From: Pisolithus tinctorius | Taxonomy: Eukaryota > Basidiomycota > Agaricomycetes > Boletales > Pisolithaceae | DNA: 64,000 bases | Reading direction: 5' to 3' | Assembly (NCBI GenBank): GCA_024663395.1 | Contig: JANFAH010000002.1 | Location: 5,890,001 to 5,954,000, forward strand | Part shown: positions 60,719-64,000 of the stretch, piece after piece | Layout: each line of letters opens with the position of its first letter | Numbering within the stretch: the first letter of the stretch is position 1 | Translations under genes and position numbers: made by a program | Notes under the pieces: model-generated | Databases searched by the model: none | The model's input: only the letters and a program-made list of their open reading frames with translations | Told to the model about the DNA's origin: nothing

Positions 60719-61156
60719 TATATATGAGCAAGGCATGTGATACCAAGGTATCACATCAGTAAGTATCCTATTAGGGCACAGCCCCTAATGATACATTTCA
60801 ACGGTGTGTTATTATATAAAAAACCAAATCTTGGGGGAAGCATCCATTGGTGTACACTAGATTTTGGCAGAGTTTAGACATCTCACTTGTCTGCTTGTAC
60901 ACATTTGCTCAGACAAAGTGGACACTGACAGCCAATCAGCCTCTAGCTATCTGACAATATCAGACTATGTATGGAAAATACACACTTCGATAATGTACCA
61001 ACTTGTGTACAGGACAGTACCTTTGGCCCTCCGCAAAAACCTGCATAGATCAGTTGATAAGGAAAGTGCTCTGTCGCGTGAATACTTAAGTTATCAGACT
61101 ACAGGGGGGGAAGAATAAATCGCGGAAAATTCAAGCCGGGCATCTACTATCCATCA
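60719..61156. other. Border of repeat block, no gene seen
   Basis: CpG returns gradually (near 60800, 60985, 61030, 61070). Short frames only. Confidence 0.35.
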
Positions 61157-63290
61157 TCAAATGTGCCTGTCACGCTCATTTGCCCTCCCTTTCTTTGCCG
61201 CCCTTTGCCGGCGCTCGTCCCGGGCAGCAGCCCACGTACTTAGCCCCAGTGCAACCATACACGCCACCAGTGTGACCCTCAGACTTGAAACATAGCATTC
61301 CCGACCCACCATGCACTGCCGCTCCGATGAGATCGCCTCGCCGATGACACGCGTTACATTGTGAGTCGTATTCCCCTCACGAGGCGTATGCGCGTCGAGG
61401 TTCCGACCAAACATGATCGAGAAGATGTTGCCACCAACGAGCGGTGCAAGCGTGACATACCCCCAGTTTTCAGATAGATGAGCTACTCAAAGGCGTGTTG
61501 CCAAGTAAGCGCATCCGATGTATTCATGATCGGCCATGTAAGCGATTCTAATGCAAATAGAGGGGAGGTTTAATATATACACTTACCTAGACCAAACCAA
61601 TCGATAATGATTGCTGGAAGGGCTCCGAAGAGGCCTCCATACGCAACACCTAGCGTGGCAGTTGCAATCCACAGCGTGCTAACACTAGAAATTCCAATTG
61701 CGAGTGCCTGAGACATGATGAAAAGCGAAGATACAATGCACAAGCTGTATGCACGAGGGAGGTGAAGGTGATTGCGTATGAAATCTGTGATGAGGCCTGG
61801 AAGGTGCATTAGTTCGCGCACACTCGAAGAATGAAAAATGAGATGTCTGTTACCACTCAGTATTCGACCAATGAAGTTACCTATGCTCAACGTCGATACC
61901 TGTGCAGCTTGCCATTTGGAAGCTTCCACTTCGTCATAGTTCAAGGCTGACTTGGCGAAGAGGGCCAGGGAGATTGAGCCTACGTTGTTAATGTCTACAT
62001 CGAACGTTAAAGACAAAAAAGAAAATCAATTGATTACAAACGTACACATAATGCCCGTCCCGCTCACTACGTGACTGATCAGACACAAAACAAGACAAGT
62101 TTTGCTAAACTTACAAAGAGCCATGATAAAAGAGACGAGGTAAAAGTCTACGGTCCTCCAAAGCATCTTCCCGTGTATGTCTGGCAAAGTATCTGACCTC
62201 GAACAACTTCGGCTACGGCCCAACCTCGGGGTGGAGGATGATCCGCCCTCAGGTCGAGCACCCAAAAGAGGCGCGCGACTGCCTTCTTCCGCTACACCCA
62301 CAGCATCGATATTTGGATCAGCGATGAATGGAACTACCTCCCCGCTTGGGATTTGCTCATAATCTCCATTTTCGCCATCCCTCGGCCCCGGGGGAATCGG
62401 AGGAGGAGGTACAGGGCGCACAATAAACAATCCAACTACTGCGGACATGGAGGTAGCGAGGGCGAGAAGAAGCAAGAATGCCGACGTGTCTCCAGGGAAG
62501 AAAACATGTGCCATAGTCGAAAAAAAGAACGCTGAGAGCCCAAAACCAGAGACAACTAGGGCAGTCGTTGTAGCACGCTGTAGAGAAACACATTCCGCCA
62601 CGGAAGTGTCAAATATCGTAAACCATGGGAGGTAAAATGAGGCCAAAGGCATGACATACCGCTGATTCAGGAAAACTCTTGGCGGTAGTATTAACGGCGG
62701 CCGCAAGGCCAGCGTTTGCGCCAAACCCAGTGAGGAGCCCACACACAACGAGCAAGGCAAAGTGTGCGGCAGATATGGATGTCCCGGAACCTGTACCGGC
62801 GTCGTACATACTCTTCATCCCTGTGTATCCGACGAGGAAACACATGAAAGCTCCAATGAGTGGAATGCGGGGGCCCTTGGAATCCACGATGCGTCCCCAG
62901 ATGGGTCCGGATGCATAAACGCCGGCTAGGACAGAGATAAGCTTGACCAAAAACAACCTCTAGGGAGTTGCGAGACACACCGTTGCCCGCGAGCCCGACG
63001 ACATTCAATTGAGTATGCGTAATGTGGAGGCGAGCACCTAGCTGCGGTGCATAGGCTAGTCATTGCCATGGTTCAGGACATCCGATGACATGGAAGCCAA
63101 CATCATATACCCACCCGAGAAGATCTGTGAAAAGAGTATTAGAAGATGGACCGACCACAACGACCTCAAGAAAACACACATAGTTTGTTCCAGAACCGAG
63201 TGCAACAAGGATAGATCCCAGCAAGGTTATAATCCGACGGGCACCGAAAAGACCCGGAGCATTATGTCTGGCGTCAATCTGAGACGCCAT
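61157..63290 (-). CDS. MFS transporter, Mch1/nodulin-like
   Basis: ATG at 63288-63290, stop at 61157. N-terminus MASQIDARHN, then RRIITLLGSILVALGSGTNY, the typical first helix of the nodulin-like/Mch1 monocarboxylate-transporter-like group. A 10-nt exon (63115-63124) gives IFS, leading to AYAPQLGARLHITHTQLN. Introns 63125-63179, 63056-63114 and 62926-62980 restore LAGNAGVYASGPIWGRIVD. Further segments: GLLTGFGANAGLAAAVNTTA, RATTTALVVSGFGLSAFFFS, a long hydrophilic central loop (62160-62420), SGTGIMYINNVGSISLAL, FIGRILSGLITDF, ATLGVAYGGLFGALPAIIID. The C-terminal tail is basic. A membrane carrier, substrate unknown; yeast Mch1 is vacuolar. CpG-normal, no unavoidable defect. Confidence 0.85.
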
Positions 63291-63659
63291 CTGCACAAGT
63301 CCGAGAGGCCAAGTATTGTGGGGAATAGACGAGCGGGGTGAGTAGGCAAGACGAAGGCTACTGATCTGATATACAAATTGACACGGGAGGGTCCCGAAGA
63401 CAATCCGAGCTGCGGTCGCTGTATGGGCGCGATAGTTTGTAGTGGTAAAAATAGTACTGCGCTAGGTCAAATGAACGCTTTTGATATGCAGTGTAGTTGA
63501 TCCGTAGTATGTGCCTAAGAAGCTCATGGCAATTTACATGAATGGCTGTGATCACATGTAGCCAACAAATTACCCGTTGGAGGGAGACCAAGCTTGTCCC
63601 ACTTCCAAAGAGCACATGTTAGATGGCCACACAGCGCTACCACACTCAAATCTACTCTC
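63291..63659. other. Intergenic
   Basis: Promoter side of the MFS gene. No gene seen. Confidence 0.3.
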
Positions 63660-63750
63660 CCCTCGTGACACCGGTGCTCACTAATCCCACAAGGCAGCCC
63701 ATGTGTGACCTCCGGGCTCGACAAGTAACACTGCCGACCACGCAAGCATT
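63660..63750 (-). pseudogene. Relic of an MFS C-terminus
   Basis: The minus strand reads RGRQCYLSSPEVTH and, after a frame change, MGCLVGLV. This matches the MFS tail VGRECYVSSLRVTLVACMVA at 61260-61320. A short leftover of a tandem copy. Confidence 0.5.
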
Positions 63751-63886
63751 AACCCTCTAACAAAACGTCCTACATTACAACTGCATCAGCGACGTTCATA
63801 GCAAGGGTTACATCGAGGAATGTGTACTCACAAACCAAACCCGTCCACCCGATTAGATCGTCACATCCCTTGCCATGCTCATCCGC

Positions 63887-64000
63887 TCACCCTTTCCTCG
63901 TCTTCTGCCGGTACTTATCCCGCCTGGCAGCCAACGTACTCAGAGCAAGCGCGACCATGCAGGCCACAAGCGTAACCTTCAAGCTCGAGACATAACAATC
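63887..64000 (-). CDS. MFS transporter paralogue, 3' end (runs off the window)
   Basis: Minus strand to the stop at 63887: CYVSSLKVTLVACMVALALS, then TLAARRDKYRQKTRKG. It is a close relative of the last exon of the 61157-63290 gene, with differences spread over codons. The rest lies beyond 64000. Same orientation, so a tandem duplication. Confidence 0.75.
   Translation of the reverse strand, partial: DCYVSSLKVTLVACMVALALSTLAARRDKYRQKTRKG

Larger units (their letters stand above)
31600..60980. other. CpG-depleted block 3
   Basis: CG is rare except in younger insertions (the two X units, and parts of 32.7-33.3 kb). It contains no gene that I judge host-like and intact. The borders lie at the 5' end of the Iml2-like gene and near 60.8-61.0 kb upstream of the MFS 3' end. 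Confidence 0.75.

Noticed and set aside
8330..60980. Classical RIP (CpA to TpA) as the cause of decay
   Set aside because: CA dinucleotides are abundant and changes in the paired copies are at CG; no general CA-to-TA trend is seen.

Overview
The window reads as a nuclear chromosome segment from a basidiomycete fungus, most likely an Agaricomycete. The genes are cut by many 48-65 bp GT-AG introns. The gene set (GMC oxidoreductase, fungal P450, Agaricomycete G-domain GTPase, Iml2/TTC39 protein, Mch1/nodulin-like MFS transporter) and the transposon set (Plavaka-like, Tc1/mariner, Copia, Gypsy, a LINE with RNase H) all fit that. I cannot name a species.

Layout. 0-8.3 kb is ordinary gene space with normal CpG frequency: an unassigned edge, a conserved hypothetical gene (600-2108), a six-exon GMC oxidoreductase (3139-5136) and, tail to tail with it, a P450 (7616-5377, minus). 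8.3-14.15 kb is CpG-depleted and holds decayed ORFs, a Plavaka-like transposase fragment and a decayed second copy of the 1.5-2.97 kb segment carrying two MITEs. 14.2-16.4 kb regains CpG and holds the 5' half of a GTPase gene. Its 3' exons lie in CpG-depleted DNA and flank a 4.6 kb minisatellite of about 80 bp units. 23-28.4 kb is repeats. 28.5-31.5 kb is a CpG-normal island with one intact gene (Iml2/TTC39-like, minus). 31.6-61 kb is a second large CpG-depleted repeat block. 61-64 kb is gene space again, with an MFS transporter, a relic, and the 3' end of a paralogue running off the window.

Core of the repeat block. Between 41 and 60 kb one nested stack can be reconstructed. A Gypsy pol is split by a LINE. 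The LINE is split in ORF1 by a Copia element (292-bp LTRs, 5-bp duplication GTAAT). The Copia protease is split by a 1,850-bp LTR-like unit ('X'). The LINE ORF2 carries two ~1.57 kb palindromic TA-flanked elements. The stack now lies in two pieces in opposite orientation, because 42.9-54.8 kb is inverted between two inverted copies of X; matching half-sites on both sides support this.

The mutational theme is loss of CpG by C-to-T change on either strand. It has turned CGA (Arg) codons into TGA stops across the transposons, separated the two Copia LTRs by complementary TG/CA changes, and stops sharply at gene islands and inside the GTPase gene. This looks like cytosine methylation followed by deamination rather than CpA-type RIP; that is inference from sequence only.
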